Assembly (NCBI RefSeq): GCF_012371325.1
Contig: NZ_JAAZQX010000012.1
Location: 1 to 64,000, forward strand
DNA: 64,000 bases
Direction of reading: 5' to 3'
Origin: Acinetobacter sp. A2
Lineage (GTDB): Bacteria > Pseudomonadota > Gammaproteobacteria > Pseudomonadales > Moraxellaceae
In this document: piece after piece, positions 32,502-42,442 of the stretch
Numbering within the stretch: position 1 is the first letter of the stretch
Layout: each line of letters starts with the position of its first letter
Program-made: the position numbers and the translations under genes
The notes under the pieces: generated by a model
The model's input: the letters and a program-made list of their open reading frames with translations, nothing else
Databases searched by the model: none
Told to the model about the DNA's origin: nothing

Positions 32502-33344
32502 TTATTTTGAAGATGGAGCAGAAAGATCATTGATATAGCGACGCAGCATCGGCTGGGTCAGTTCGCCCATATGCCGATGCACGAGCTGTCCTTGTGCATT
32601 AAAGAACAAGGTGCTTGGCAAGCCATACATATTCATCTGGGTGGCCATGTCACCTTGAGGATCAAACAGGACATGCTGGAAATTAAAACCATGCTGACGC
32701 AAATAATCCTGTACGGTGTCAGTCGTTTCGCCCTGATTCAGCATTACAAAATGAATGTCCGGATAATCCTGCTGGGCCTGATGTAAAACCGGCATTTCCC
32801 GGTGACACGGCGGACACCAGCTGGCCCACAGGTTAATGACGGTCGGTTTGCTGACCCAGTGCTGTAGTGGCACCTGTTGCTGCTGTAAATTTTGAAATTG
32901 CAGATCAGGATACTGATTCTGCTGTGGCAAGACCGTTTGAATACCCCAATTCAGACAAAGCTGGATCGCAACAAATAGCGCGATCAATATCGCTTTAGGC
33001 AGATTGGCCAATGCCCGGTTTTTCCATAAAAACCACCCAATGCCGGCAATCAATCCACCATAAAAATGAAAGCCTTTGTCCTGAATCTTGATTATATCCA
33101 GTGGTGTCGCCAGATAAAGATCGGCATGCATCAGCACAAAAACCAGTCGTGCGGCAATTAATCCCACCCACAATGATGTCCACAAGCTGTCACTAAAGAT
33201 GCACCAGCTAGGTTCAGGCCATTGCTGTTTGTGTCTGAAATATCGCCCTGCCCCATACACCAGCACTAATCCGGTGAGCAGCAGCACAATCTGCCACGGC
33301 AACATCAGTGGGCCTATATGCAGCGCCGTTGCAGAAACCATCAT
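32502..33344 (-). CDS. Lgt-like membrane domain fused to a TlpA/DsbE-type thioredoxin
   Basis: This 280-residue protein has N-terminal membrane helices (LPWQIVLLLTGLVLVYGAG, SLWVGLIAARLVFVLM, ILIALFVAIQLCLNWG) and a segment GFHFYGGLIAG that recalls the HGGL loop of prolipoprotein diacylglyceryl transferase. A periplasmic thioredoxin domain follows with ASWCPPC (residues 174-180) and YGLPSTLFF. WCPPC is typical of TlpA/ResA reductases. The Lgt-like part is too short to be an active transferase and may serve as a membrane anchor or electron conduit. Its ATG overlaps the dsbD stop by 4 bases, so the two are translationally coupled and DsbD probably reduces it. Confidence 0.82.
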   Translation of the reverse strand: MMVSATALHIGPLMLPWQIVLLLTGLVLVYGAGRYFRHKQQWPEPSWCIFSDSLWTSLWVGLIAARLVFVLMHADLYLATPLDIIKIQDKGFHFYGGLIAGIGWFLWKNRALANLPKAILIALFVAIQLCLNWGIQTVLPQQNQYPDLQFQNLQQQQVPLQHWVSKPTVINLWASWCPPCHREMPVLHQAQQDYPDIHFVMLNQGETTDTVQDYLRQHGFNFQHVLFDPQGDMATQMNMYGLPSTLFFNAQGQLVHRHMGELTQPMLRRYINDLSAPSSK

Positions 33345-35356
33345 GGTGTTTTTGCCTGCTGAAGTTGCTGTAAGCGCTGAATAAGTTGGGTCGCGCTAAA
33401 GGTACCAGTTAAACGTAAAGTACGCTGTTCCTGCTGCTGACTGTCCAGGAAAATCATGGTCGGTGGACCAAGAATCTGCCAGTCACGCAGTAATTCATCT
33501 TGAGATGGATGATACTCGGTTAAATCCAGTTTAATCCGTACCACATCCTGCAAGGCTGCCTGTACATCGGTACGGGGCAGGACTTCATTTTCTACCGGTT
33601 GACAGGCCACACACCAGTCGGCATAGACATCAATCACGATACTGCGTCCACTGTTTTGCTGTAGCAGCTGTACCAGTTCCTGCTGGGTATGCACCTTTTG
33701 CCAGCTGAGTGTTTGTTGGGCATGGACTGCGCCCATCTGCTGAAGGCCATGTTGAATATGCCAAATACTAATAGCGGTCATGGCCAGCGCCAGTACAATA
33801 ACGCCAACACGCGAGATTTTGCCTTGCAGATGTCTGCGGATTAAATCGAAGCAGTAAATCGCCAGTGCCAGGAAAATAATGCCCATCAACAGGAAATAGG
33901 CCACAGTCGGCAGCAATGGGCGGGCGAAATAAACCGCCAGCGCCAGCATTAAAAAGCCGAAACTGAATTTCAACCGGTCCATCCACATACCCGGTTTCGG
34001 TAAATATTTGGCGCCAAATACAGCGGCAATAAATAAAGGAATCCCGAGGCCCAGACCCAGTACAAACAGATAGGTCGCGCCGAGTACCGGCTGATCCAAC
34101 TGCGATACGAACAGCAAAGCACCAGCCAAAGGCGCGCTCATACACGGACCTACAATCAGCGCGGAAATCATCCCCATTAACGCAGCACCGACCAGCGTAC
34201 CGCCCTGCTGTTTTTGCTGCCATCGGTCCAGTCGTTGTAATAAACCTTGTGGTAAGGACAGCTGATACACCCCAAACAGGTTCAAGGCAAACAAGATAAA
34301 TAGCACCGCAAAAATGCCAATAAAGATCGGGCTTTGGAACCAGCGCTGGAAACTATAGCCCAGTTGTGCAACCGCCAGTCCCATCACCGCATACACTGCG
34401 GCCATACCCAGTACGAAAGCCAGCGCAATCAACGCAGCACGATAACCACGATGACGCTGTACCAGAATGCCAGACAAAATTGGAATCAGTGGCAAAGAAC
34501 AAGGTAAAAAGGCCAGTAAAATACCAAAACCTAAAAAAATCAGTAGATTAACAAATAAATGATGTTCCGAGAGTAAATTGAAAAAATACTGGTCGTTGTT
34601 CCATTCAGATTGTAATGACGCGGCGGCTGCCGTTTGTGTCTCGCCTGCGATTTCACTGGCCGGCACCGGATTAGACGCTACGACTGAAATTTCTGAAGCC
34701 GCGACAGCATCAGTGAGTTTTGTCGGCTTTGTATTCTCTACTGCGGCAATCGCGTCATCTTCAATTACATTTGCTTCTACTACAGCTGGTGTGGTTGTCA
34801 GTACTGTTTTTTCAGGTTTACTTGGTGCCGCTTCAATTTTAGCCGGTGCATCCAGCGCGACCGGTTTGGCAGCGCTTAATAAACGCCGTTCGCTTGAAGA
34901 TGCATCTGACTGGGGCAACAAGCCTTGCGCATCGGTCTGAATGCTGGCGCGTTGCACCGGATAACATAAACCGCTTTCGGCACAGCCCTGCCACTGAATT
35001 TTAAATTGCTGGTTTGGCGCGACCGTAATCGTGGTCTTGACCTGATGATAATGCACCTTGGTCTGGCCAAAGGTCGGATCATTCTTATCTTCCGGCACCG
35101 GCAGCTGTAATTTTAGCGCACCGGCATCGCTACGCACCTGCAGCTGATCATGATATAAATAATAATTCTCGGCGATGGTCCAGCGCAGTTCCGCCTGATC
35201 ATCGCTAATAGAACGCGCCTGAAACTGAAACGCCTGATCGGGTGCCAAGAACTCCTGCGCCTGTGACCAGACTGGCCAGAATGCACAAAGAACCACAAGC
35301 AAAGCACTTACACGCGTAATCATGACGTCCATTTTTCTGTAGAAAACCCGATTCAT
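33341..35356 (-). CDS. dsbD: Protein-disulfide reductase DsbD
   Basis: This 671-residue protein passes electrons from cytoplasmic thioredoxin to periplasmic reductases. It has a signal peptide, an N-terminal DsbD-alpha domain with Cys in AESGLCYPVQRA, and a Glu/Ala-rich linker (about 150-245). The eight-helix membrane core has the two key cysteines in FLPCSLPLIP and VGPCMSAPLAG. The C-terminal gamma thioredoxin domain has YADWCVACQPVEN. All redox pairs are present. Starts at 35356, 35332 and 35323 are all open, and none has a strong ribosome site. It heads the operon dsbD-tlpA fusion-dsbG, divergent from a two-component system that may control it. Confidence 0.93.
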   Translation of the reverse strand: MNRVFYRKMDVMITRVSALLVVLCAFWPVWSQAQEFLAPDQAFQFQARSISDDQAELRWTIAENYYLYHDQLQVRSDAGALKLQLPVPEDKNDPTFGQTKVHYHQVKTTITVAPNQQFKIQWQGCAESGLCYPVQRASIQTDAQGLLPQSDASSSERRLLSAAKPVALDAPAKIEAAPSKPEKTVLTTTPAVVEANVIEDDAIAAVENTKPTKLTDAVAASEISVVASNPVPASEIAGETQTAAAASLQSEWNNDQYFFNLLSEHHLFVNLLIFLGFGILLAFLPCSLPLIPILSGILVQRHRGYRAALIALAFVLGMAAVYAVMGLAVAQLGYSFQRWFQSPIFIGIFAVLFILFALNLFGVYQLSLPQGLLQRLDRWQQKQQGGTLVGAALMGMISALIVGPCMSAPLAGALLFVSQLDQPVLGATYLFVLGLGLGIPLFIAAVFGAKYLPKPGMWMDRLKFSFGFLMLALAVYFARPLLPTVAYFLLMGIIFLALAIYCFDLIRRHLQGKISRVGVIVLALAMTAISIWHIQHGLQQMGAVHAQQTLSWQKVHTQQELVQLLQQNSGRSIVIDVYADWCVACQPVENEVLPRTDVQAALQDVVRIKLDLTEYHPSQDELLRDWQILGPPTMIFLDSQQQEQRTLRLTGTFSATQLIQRLQQLQQAKTP

Positions 35357-35432
35357 TATTAAAAAGATTAAATTAAGAGAACATTAACATAGCTCATTAT
35401 TTATAAAATAGGATTTCAGGTGGAGAGTAACT

Positions 35433-36103
35433 ATGTTTGTGGTTCTGGTCGAAGATGATCCTTATATTGCCCAAAGTATCTGTTCAGCGCTGGACTATTT
35501 AAATATTTCAGTCGAGCATGTGGCTACTGCGCGTGCTGCCGATTATTTTATCCGGCAAAGTGCGGTCGATTTGTGCCTGCTGGATTTGGGCCTGCCCGAT
35601 CAGGATGGTCTGGAACTGCTGCAGCAGTGGCGCCAGGATGAAATTCATCTGCCGGTACTGGTTTTACCGCCCGGCATCAAACCCGGCAATGTGTAGAAGC
35701 CTTAAATCTGGGGGCCGATGACTACCTGACCAAACCCTTTGAACTGGATGAGCTGATTGCCCGTATTCATGCGCTGGCACGGCGTAATCGAGGTTTTTCT
35801 TCCAATCTGTTACAACTGGGCGATTTGCAGTTAAACCGCGATACCCAGGAAGTGACGTTCCAGCAGCAGCCGGTGACTCTGTCACGGCGTGAATACAGCC
35901 TGCTGGAAACCCTGATGAGCCATCCCAACCAGATTTTAAAAAATGAACAGCTGCTCGATAAACTGTATGGCTATCAGGACAGTATCGAGAGCAACGCGCT
36001 GAATGTGCATATTTATCATTTACGCCAGAAACTAGAGCCGCAGCTGATTCAGACCATTCGTGGTGTGGGCTATATGTTTAAAGTACCGGAAACCGAGAGC
36101 TGA
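35433..36103 (+). pseudogene. OmpR/QseB-type response regulator with a one-base frameshift
   Basis: The first frame (35433-35696) gives a receiver start (MFVVLVEDDPYIAQSI, phospho-acceptor Asp51 in LLDLGLPD) that runs to LPVLVL and then nonsense. Adding one A after position 35666 restores TARHQTRQCVEALNLGADD, then YLTKPFE and a winged-helix DNA-binding domain ending VGYMFKVPETES at 36103. The second half alone is open from 35825. The gap is a single missing A in TTTTA(A)CCG, so it may be a true mutation or a sequencing error. The sensor kinase follows after 2 bases and is intact. Confidence 0.85.
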
Positions 36104-36105
36104 AT

Positions 36106-37497
36106 ATGCAGAACTACAGTTTAAAATGGCGGCTGGTCAGCATGTTTATGGTGGTGTTTCTTAGCCTGTGGAGTCTGGTGTTTTGCTGGCTGTATTATGA
36201 TTTGCAGCAGCGGCTGCAAGATACGCTGGATCAGCGCCTGTTTGCCTCTGCACAAATGGTGGCGCGGCTGATTCAGCATTTGCCGCTCCAGGAAATTAAT
36301 CCCGATTCCTTAAAACAGGTGGCCGAACAGTATCATGCGCAAAACCTGATTGCCTGTGAGGTGTCGGTGTTTAGCTCGGATATTACCTTGGGGCCGTATG
36401 TGGTGGCTCGCACCCGCGGTGCGCCGGTGCAGCTAACCGGACAGCAACCGGGCTTTAGTACCTGGCAGGAAAATGGTGTGGAATGGCGCAGTTATGTGCT
36501 GCGTAAAGGTGATATTCAGGTGGTGGCCGCAGAACGGCTGGTGCTTAGAGCCTCTTTATTGCAACAGATTCTGCAATCGGTGCTGATTCCACTGGTGTTA
36601 TCGCTACTGATCTGTATGGCGCTGGTGATTCATATTCTGCGTAAAGAATTCCGCCCTTTAGATGATATGGCCCAGCAACTGGCAGATAAACAGCATTCGC
36701 TGTCAGATGCGGCGCATTATCTGCAACATCTAGATGCGCGTAAAATTCCCAAAGAAGTCCAGCCTTTTGTCGATAATTCCAATCAGCTGATTCAGAACCT
36801 GCACCATAGTCTGGAAAATGAAAAACTGTTTACCGCCTATGCCGCGCATGAACTGCGTAGTCCTTTAACTGCAATTAAAACCCATGTACAACTCAGCCGG
36901 ATGATGGTCGAGCAAAATCCGGCGCAGGCCAGCAAGCTGATTGAAAACCTGAAACAGGCCGAAAACAGTATCTGGCGCTATCAGCAGTTGCTGGAACAAT
37001 TGTTATTACTGAGCCAGACCGATCATGACGCTGCGCAAGCTGCCCCAGATTCAGATACCACCGAAGTCGCGCCGGTTTTAAGACAAGTGATAGAAGAATT
37101 AAGTCCGGTTTATCCGCATTTAAATAGCGTATTGCAGGTCGATTGGGAAAATCTGCAGACCCTGCAACTACCACCGCTGAGCTTGCAGACCATCCTGAAA
37201 AATCTGCTGGAAAATGCCCTGTTACATGCCCAAGGCTTAAGCCGGATTGCAATTGCCATGCATGATCAGCAACTGCTGGTACAAGATGATGGTCAGGGGC
37301 TGACTGCCGCTGAACTGACCCAGATGACCCGGCGCTTCTGGCGTAAATCTGCCCAGCAACAGGGTCATGGTTTAGGGCTGGCTTTGGTGAAAGCGCTGCT
37401 CCAACATCATCACTACCAGATGGATTTAAGCCTGAACCCGCCTCAGGGTTTAAGCATTCGCATTCGGCCGGAGCAACCCTCTTCCACGCTCAATTAA
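36106..37497 (+). CDS. Sensor histidine kinase, QseC/PmrB type
   Basis: This 463-residue kinase has membrane helices at about 12-32 (LVSMFMVVFLSLWSLVFCWL) and 150-170 (ILQSVLIPLVLSLLICMALV) flanking a short periplasmic sensor. Next come HisKA with AAHELRSPLTAIKTHV (phospho-His248) and HATPase_c with NLLENALLHAQG (N box), QDDGQGL and GHGLGLALVKALL. It should phosphorylate the response regulator encoded just upstream, but that gene is frameshifted. Position back to back with the dsbD operon suggests a stimulus linked to envelope redox or metal stress; this is inference. Confidence 0.92.
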   Translation: MQNYSLKWRLVSMFMVVFLSLWSLVFCWLYYDLQQRLQDTLDQRLFASAQMVARLIQHLPLQEINPDSLKQVAEQYHAQNLIACEVSVFSSDITLGPYVVARTRGAPVQLTGQQPGFSTWQENGVEWRSYVLRKGDIQVVAAERLVLRASLLQQILQSVLIPLVLSLLICMALVIHILRKEFRPLDDMAQQLADKQHSLSDAAHYLQHLDARKIPKEVQPFVDNSNQLIQNLHHSLENEKLFTAYAAHELRSPLTAIKTHVQLSRMMVEQNPAQASKLIENLKQAENSIWRYQQLLEQLLLLSQTDHDAAQAAPDSDTTEVAPVLRQVIEELSPVYPHLNSVLQVDWENLQTLQLPPLSLQTILKNLLENALLHAQGLSRIAIAMHDQQLLVQDDGQGLTAAELTQMTRRFWRKSAQQQGHGLGLALVKALLQHHHYQMDLSLNPPQGLSIRIRPEQPSSTLN

Positions 37498-37520
37498 AGG
37501 GTTGATGCTTGGGGACTAGA

Positions 37521-38294
37521 TTAGAAGCTATATCTTAAGCCCCAAACCGTCTGATTTTTCTGTTTGATTTTACTGCGGTCATAGCCACCCAGAATGAAGT
37601 CGGAAAAGACATTCACATTCGGCGCAACTGCATAATCCAGGCCGACCGAGGCAAAACGAAAAGCGGTATCGGTCTGGGTATCTAAAAATTCCTGACCTTC
37701 ATATTTGCCGGAGTCATTAAAATATGAACCGGCAACGGCCAGATTTCCAGTTAATTTGTCGCTGAGCTGATGGGCATAGTTCAGGCTGACATAGGTATCG
37801 CCCTGATTCATATACACCACATCATATAAATAGGTCGACACGCCGAAGGTTAGTGTAGCTTGCTCATTCAGGTTTTTACTGACACGCAGGCCCAGTTCAT
37901 TGGAGGTGGTGCTGTCCCCACCCGGATAATAATAGGTCGCATTCCACAGATCCCAAGTCAGGCCTTTAAAATCTGACACATGCCCGACAATAAAATCATG
38001 TTCCATTTTATCGGTGCTGTATTGCCGACCTTTCTGTAAATCGCGGTATGAATAACCCAGTGTACTGCCCCAATAACCGGCATAAAAATTTCCATAACCC
38101 AAGGTTAAAGAGGCCTGCAAAGCCAAGTCTTCATTTTCTGGTGCATTGGTCAGACCGCGTGACACATATTTGGATACTGCAGTCAGCTGACCAGACACAT
38201 CAATAGAGGAAGAGGATGCATCATTGGCCCAGCTGGACATGCTGATACATGACAGACACCCGGCGGCGACCACCGTTCTTGTAAATGGAATCAT
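37521..38294 (-). CDS. TorF-family putative porin
   Basis: This 257-residue outer-membrane beta-barrel has a signal peptide ending SWANDASS. The barrel opens with DVSGQLTAVSKYVSRGLT and ends in a typical C-terminal aromatic strand (QTVWGLRYSF, terminal Phe). The family (also described as Gcw_chp/TorF) is of uncertain substrate. It is convergent with the sensor kinase and lies after the betA stop, separated from betA by a hairpin at 38334-38368, so it is probably transcribed alone. Confidence 0.8.
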   Translation of the reverse strand: MIPFTRTVVAAGCLSCISMSSWANDASSSSIDVSGQLTAVSKYVSRGLTNAPENEDLALQASLTLGYGNFYAGYWGSTLGYSYRDLQKGRQYSTDKMEHDFIVGHVSDFKGLTWDLWNATYYYPGGDSTTSNELGLRVSKNLNEQATLTFGVSTYLYDVVYMNQGDTYVSLNYAHQLSDKLTGNLAVAGSYFNDSGKYEGQEFLDTQTDTAFRFASVGLDYAVAPNVNVFSDFILGGYDRSKIKQKNQTVWGLRYSF

Positions 38295-38333
38295 TGTTTT
38301 AAAATTTAACCTGATTGAATGTAAAAATCCCAG

Positions 38334-38368
38334 CCAACCATCCGACCGTGAGCTGTGCGGATGGTTGG
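38334..38368 (-). terminator. Hairpin after betA
   Basis: CCAACCATCCG (38334-38344) pairs perfectly with CGGATGGTTGG (38358-38368) around a 13-base loop. On the - strand it is followed five bases later by TTTTT, suiting termination of the betIBA transcript before the porin gene. Confidence 0.6.
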
Positions 38369-38451
38369 ATATGTGGTTTTAACTAAGAAAAAAGGATGTG
38401 TATAAAAATGCACATCAAAATGATCTAAGAGATCAAAGCGTTCTGTTGCGG

Positions 38452-40119
38452 CTAGATTGACCGGACTGGCGTATTGGCCCGGTAAAATGGCGCCGTAGAT
38501 TTGGCCAGCGCCGGTTTGGCGCGAATATGATCGGCCAGTTTTTCGGCCATCATAATGGTGGTGGCATTCAGGTTGCCGGTAATAATCAGCGGCATGATCG
38601 AAGCATCAATCACACGCAGGTTTTGCAGCCCATGTACCCGCCCGTAGCCATCGACCACCGCCATATCATCTTCACCCATTTTGCAGCTGCAAGATGGATG
38701 GAACGCAGTTTCAGCGTGGTTACGGATAAATTCGTCCAGCTCGGCATCACTTTGTACCTGTTTGCCCGGGCTGATTTCTTCGCCGCGATAGGCATCTAAA
38801 GCCGGTTGATGCATGATGTCCCGGGTAATGCGGATGGCATCACGAAACTCGCGCCAGTCCTGTTCGGTACTCATATAATTGAACAGGATACTTGGATGCT
38901 GAAACGGATCTTTGGAGCGCAGTTTGACCCGCCCACGAGATGGAGAGCGCATAGAACCAACATGCGCCTGAAAACCATGCTGCTGAATGGCATTACTGCC
39001 ATTGTAGTTAATGGCGACCGGTAAAAAGTGATACTGGATATTTGGCCAGGCAAACTCATCGGAGGTGCGGATAAAGCCACCGGCTTCAAACTGGTTACTG
39101 GCACCCACACCCTGACCTAAAAACAGCCATTCTGCGCCAATTTTTGGCTGGTTATACCATTTTAAGGCGGGATATAAGCTGACCGGTTTTTTGCACTGAT
39201 ACTGTAAATACATTTCCAGATGATCTTGCAGGTTTTCACCCACGCCCGGTAAATCATGAACCACCGGAATCTCCAGGCTTTTTAGATGCTGGGCATTACC
39301 GACACCGGAACGCTGCAGAATTTGCGGGGACGCAATGGCACCCCCACAGAGCAGCACTTCTTTTTCAGCAAAGACTTGCTGTGGCTGCGCGGTACTTTGT
39401 CCCTGAAAATATTCAACTCCCACCGCCTGCTTGCCATGAAATAGAATTTTATTGGTCATGGCATGGGTGCGAATGGTTAAATTCGGGCGCTGTCTGGCCA
39501 TATCCAGATAACCACGCGCCGTGCTGGAACGGCGTCCCTGTGGGGTTACGGTACGGTCCATCGGGCCAAATCCTTCCTGCTGATAGCCATTTAAATCATC
39601 GGTACGTGGATAGCCAGCCTGTACCGCAGCATCGACCATGACATGAAACAGCTCGTTATTTCCGGCTTTCGGGGTGGCGACCTGTACCGGACCACTGTCG
39701 CCATGATAGTCATTGCCGCCAATATCACGGGTTTCGGCCTTTTTATAATAAGGCAGGCAGTCGGCATAGCTCCAATGTTCCAGTCCTTTCAAACTGGCCC
39801 ATTGTTCCAGATCCATCGCATTGCCGCGGATATAACACATGCCGTTAATCAGGGAGGACCCGCCCAAGCCTTTACCGCGACCACATTCCATGCGGCGATT
39901 ATTCATATACGGTTCCGGATCGGTCAGATAGGCCCAGTTATAACGCCGGCCCTGTAAGGGATAAGCCAGCGCGGCAGGCATCTGGGTACGAAAATCCAGC
40001 CGGTAGTCCGGCCCACCTGCTTCCAGGAGCAACACCGTCGTTTCTGAATCTTCGGTTAATCGAGCCGCCAGCACATTCCCGGCAGAACCTGCGCCAATAA
40101 TAATATAGTCATAATTCAT
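38452..40119 (-). CDS. betA: Choline dehydrogenase
   Basis: This 555-residue GMC-family flavoenzyme oxidises choline to betaine aldehyde, the first step of glycine betaine synthesis. The N-terminal FAD-binding motif is [19 protein letters not shown] signature 1 is seen in [20 protein letters not shown] and signature 2 in [16 protein letters not shown]. The catalytic His region is [21 protein letters not shown] lies about 11 bases before the ATG. It is the last gene of betI-betB-betA, 16 bases after betB. The product accumulates as an osmoprotectant. Confidence 0.95.
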   Translation of the reverse strand: MNYDYIIIGAGSAGNVLAARLTEDSETTVLLLEAGGPDYRLDFRTQMPAALAYPLQGRRYNWAYLTDPEPYMNNRRMECGRGKGLGGSSLINGMCYIRGNAMDLEQWASLKGLEHWSYADCLPYYKKAETRDIGGNDYHGDSGPVQVATPKAGNNELFHVMVDAAVQAGYPRTDDLNGYQQEGFGPMDRTVTPQGRRSSTARGYLDMARQRPNLTIRTHAMTNKILFHGKQAVGVEYFQGQSTAQPQQVFAEKEVLLCGGAIASPQILQRSGVGNAQHLKSLEIPVVHDLPGVGENLQDHLEMYLQYQCKKPVSLYPALKWYNQPKIGAEWLFLGQGVGASNQFEAGGFIRTSDEFAWPNIQYHFLPVAINYNGSNAIQQHGFQAHVGSMRSPSRGRVKLRSKDPFQHPSILFNYMSTEQDWREFRDAIRITRDIMHQPALDAYRGEEISPGKQVQSDAELDEFIRNHAETAFHPSCSCKMGEDDMAVVDGYGRVHGLQNLRVIDASIMPLIITGNLNATTIMMAEKLADHIRAKPALAKSTAPFYRANTPVRSI

Positions 40120-40135
40120 GCAGCATGATCCTCCC

Positions 40136-41608
40136 TTAAGCTGAAAATACAGATTGGAAAGGACTCAGTTCCACCTGAACCGATTTGGTCTGGGTATAGT
40201 GCTGTAAGGTCACCAGACCATTTTCACGGCCAACGCCTGACTGTTTATAGCCACCAACCGGCATTTCTGCTGGAGATTCACCCCAGGTATTCAGCCAGCA
40301 AATCCCAGCTTCAATCTGATGAATAATGCGATGGGCACGGCTTAAATCCGGACTGACCACACCAGCAGCCAGACCATAGGTGGTGGCATTGGCTCTGCGG
40401 ATTACTTCATCTTCACTGTCATAGCTTAAGATGCTCATAACCGGGCCAAAAATTTCTTCCTGGACAATGCGCATTTCATCATGACAGTCGGTAAATACCG
40501 TGGGTTCAACAAAAGCCCCGTGCGCAAACTCAGCTGCCGCTGCGCGCTGTCCACCTGTTAACAGACGGGCGCCCTGTTGCTTGCCCAGCTCAATGTAATG
40601 CAATACTTTTTCCATATGGGCAAAGCTGGACAGTGGTCCAAAATTGGTGTTCGGGTCTAAAGGCTGCCCCATCCGCACATAAGGAATGCGCTGCAGAATC
40701 TTTTCTTCAAAAGCAGTTTTTAAAGCAGCAGGAATAAACACCCGGGTTCCATTGGTACACACCTGTCCAGAGCTGTAGAAATTGGCCATCATGGCGATAT
40801 CGGCAGCCAGATCCAGATTGGCATCTTCACAGATAATTAACGGTGATTTTCCACCAAGTTCCATGGTGACTTCTTTTAAGCTGGACGCCGCCGCCTGTGC
40901 CATTACTTTTTTACCGGTACTCACACCGCCGGTAAAGGATACTTTGGCAATCTCTGGATGCTCAGTGAGGTAGCTACCCACATCGCCACCACCGGTCACC
41001 ACATTAAAGACGCCGTCTGGTACTCCGGCTTCACTATAAATTTCGGCCAGTTTTAACGCGGTAAGTGGGGTAATTTCACTGGCTTTAAACACCATGGCGT
41101 TGCCTGCGGCCAAGGCCGGTGCAGATTTCCATAACGCAATCTGGATTGGATAATTCCAAGCGCCAATACCGGCCACCACACCCAGCGGTTCACGGCGGGT
41201 ATAAATAAAAGAACTTTCTCTTAATGGAATTTGCTGGCCTTCGAGCGCTGGTAAAATGCTGGCATAATATTCCAGCACATCTGCCCCGGTCACAATATCG
41301 ACGCTCCGGGTTTCACTTAAAGGCTTGCCACTGTCCAGGCTTTCAATTTCTGCCAGCTCATCATTGCGTGCCCGTAAAATGGCTACGGCCTGATTTAAAA
41401 TGCGTGAACGCTGCATGGTGGTCATGGCTGCCCAGACTTTTTGTCCCTGTTTGGCAGACTGTACTGCCCGATCAACATCGGCCTGGTTACATGCCTGAAT
41501 GGTGGCCAACACCTCAGCATTGGCCGGATTAATACTTTGGAATGTTTCAGAGGATGAAGCATCGACAAACTGACCGTGAATATAAGGTCGTTGTGTATTG
41601 AATTGCAT
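40136..41608 (-). CDS. betB: Betaine-aldehyde dehydrogenase
   Basis: The start at 41608 is fixed by AGGAG 9 bases upstream and gives [20 protein letters not shown], 490 residues, the usual BetB length; the longer frame to 41668 has no ribosome site. It oxidises betaine aldehyde to glycine betaine with NAD(P)+. Catalytic motifs are [10 protein letters not shown] (general base Glu) and [15 protein letters not shown] (nucleophilic Cys). The cofactor strand is [19 protein letters not shown]. It lies between betI and betA in one operon. Confidence 0.95.
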   Translation of the reverse strand: MQFNTQRPYIHGQFVDASSSETFQSINPANAEVLATIQACNQADVDRAVQSAKQGQKVWAAMTTMQRSRILNQAVAILRARNDELAEIESLDSGKPLSETRSVDIVTGADVLEYYASILPALEGQQIPLRESSFIYTRREPLGVVAGIGAWNYPIQIALWKSAPALAAGNAMVFKASEITPLTALKLAEIYSEAGVPDGVFNVVTGGGDVGSYLTEHPEIAKVSFTGGVSTGKKVMAQAAASSLKEVTMELGGKSPLIICEDANLDLAADIAMMANFYSSGQVCTNGTRVFIPAALKTAFEEKILQRIPYVRMGQPLDPNTNFGPLSSFAHMEKVLHYIELGKQQGARLLTGGQRAAAAEFAHGAFVEPTVFTDCHDEMRIVQEEIFGPVMSILSYDSEDEVIRRANATTYGLAAGVVSPDLSRAHRIIHQIEAGICWLNTWGESPAEMPVGGYKQSGVGRENGLVTLQHYTQTKSVQVELSPFQSVFSA

Positions 41609-41628
41609 CAATTGGTTCTCCTCGCAAT

Positions 41629-42213
41629 TTAGTGAATATTGAGTTGCTGACGGATATAGTCGGCACAAATCTGAATAGGTAAATCGGCATCCAGTTCAGT
41701 GGTCATTAAGGAACCGCGTAACCAGAAACCGTCAATCAGTGCGGCCAGACCCTGCGCGGCGCGTTCAGCCTGCTCGCGGTCCAGCTGTTTGGCAAACTCA
41801 TGCTTGATATTGGAATGCAGGCGATAATGGTTGACCTGCTGCAAACGGTGCAAGTCAGGTTGATGCATACTGTTGGCCCAGAATGCCAGCCAGGTTTTCA
41901 TGGCGGCTTTATCGGTCTGTTCGGCCGAGAAATTGGCACGCACAATCGCAATCAGGCGCTGCTCCGGGGTGTTTTCTGCGGCGTTTAAACTGGCAGAAAT
42001 GGCATCGCCCAGCTGTTGCAGCAAATAACGCATGGTCGCTTCAATCAGGCCATGCTTGCCCTGAAAATAATGACTGATGATGCCTGTAGACACACCTGCC
42101 CGCTGGGCAATCTGGCTGATAGATGCTTCAGCAAAACCCAGTTCATTAATGGCAGATAAGGTGGCATCAATTAGCTGTTGACGACGAATCGGTTGCATAC
42201 CAACTTTAGGCAT
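41629..42213 (-). CDS. betI: Transcriptional repressor BetI
   Basis: This is a 194-residue TetR-family choline-responsive repressor. The ATG at 42213 ([20 protein letters not shown]) gives the family's usual start and length; the frame is open to 42246. The HTH is [20 protein letters not shown] then [17 protein letters not shown]. It is first in betI-betB-betA and divergent from betT. A perfect 26-base palindrome at 42271-42296 between them is its likely operator, coordinating choline uptake and oxidation. Confidence 0.94.
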   Translation of the reverse strand: MPKVGMQPIRRQQLIDATLSAINELGFAEASISQIAQRAGVSTGIISHYFQGKHGLIEATMRYLLQQLGDAISASLNAAENTPEQRLIAIVRANFSAEQTDKAAMKTWLAFWANSMHQPDLHRLQQVNHYRLHSNIKHEFAKQLDREQAERAAQGLAALIDGFWLRGSLMTTELDADLPIQICADYIRQQLNIH

Positions 42214-42270
42214 AAGATCGACCTGACTAATAAAAATCATGCACAAGGCAAGGTAACATATAAAAACGTT

Positions 42271-42296
42271 ATTTTAATTGAACGTTCAATTAAAAT
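42271..42296. promoter_or_regulatory. BetI operator: perfect 26-base palindrome
   Basis: Each half is ATTTTAATTGAAC and its exact complement, meeting at the centre AACGTT. It lies 58 bases before betI and 147 bases before the betT start, in the shared promoter region. A symmetric site of this size fits a TetR-type dimer pair. BetI as the binder is inferred from position and the known bet regulation. Confidence 0.8.
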
Positions 42297-42442
42297 AAAT
42301 TATAGTCCCGTCTGCTTCCTGATGTACAGCTCAGTTTGTTTTTCATTTGCAAATGTTTGTAATGAGAGCCATGCCTATAGTCTGGTTAAGCCAAAACACA
42401 CTGCGCTGTAGATCCGAATTAAAAAAATATGGTCACAGATTT

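Noticed and set aside
33768..34223. 151-codon - strand frame inside dsbD
   Set aside because: It lies in another frame within the membrane core of dsbD, whose own frame has all family cysteine motifs; it is a shadow.
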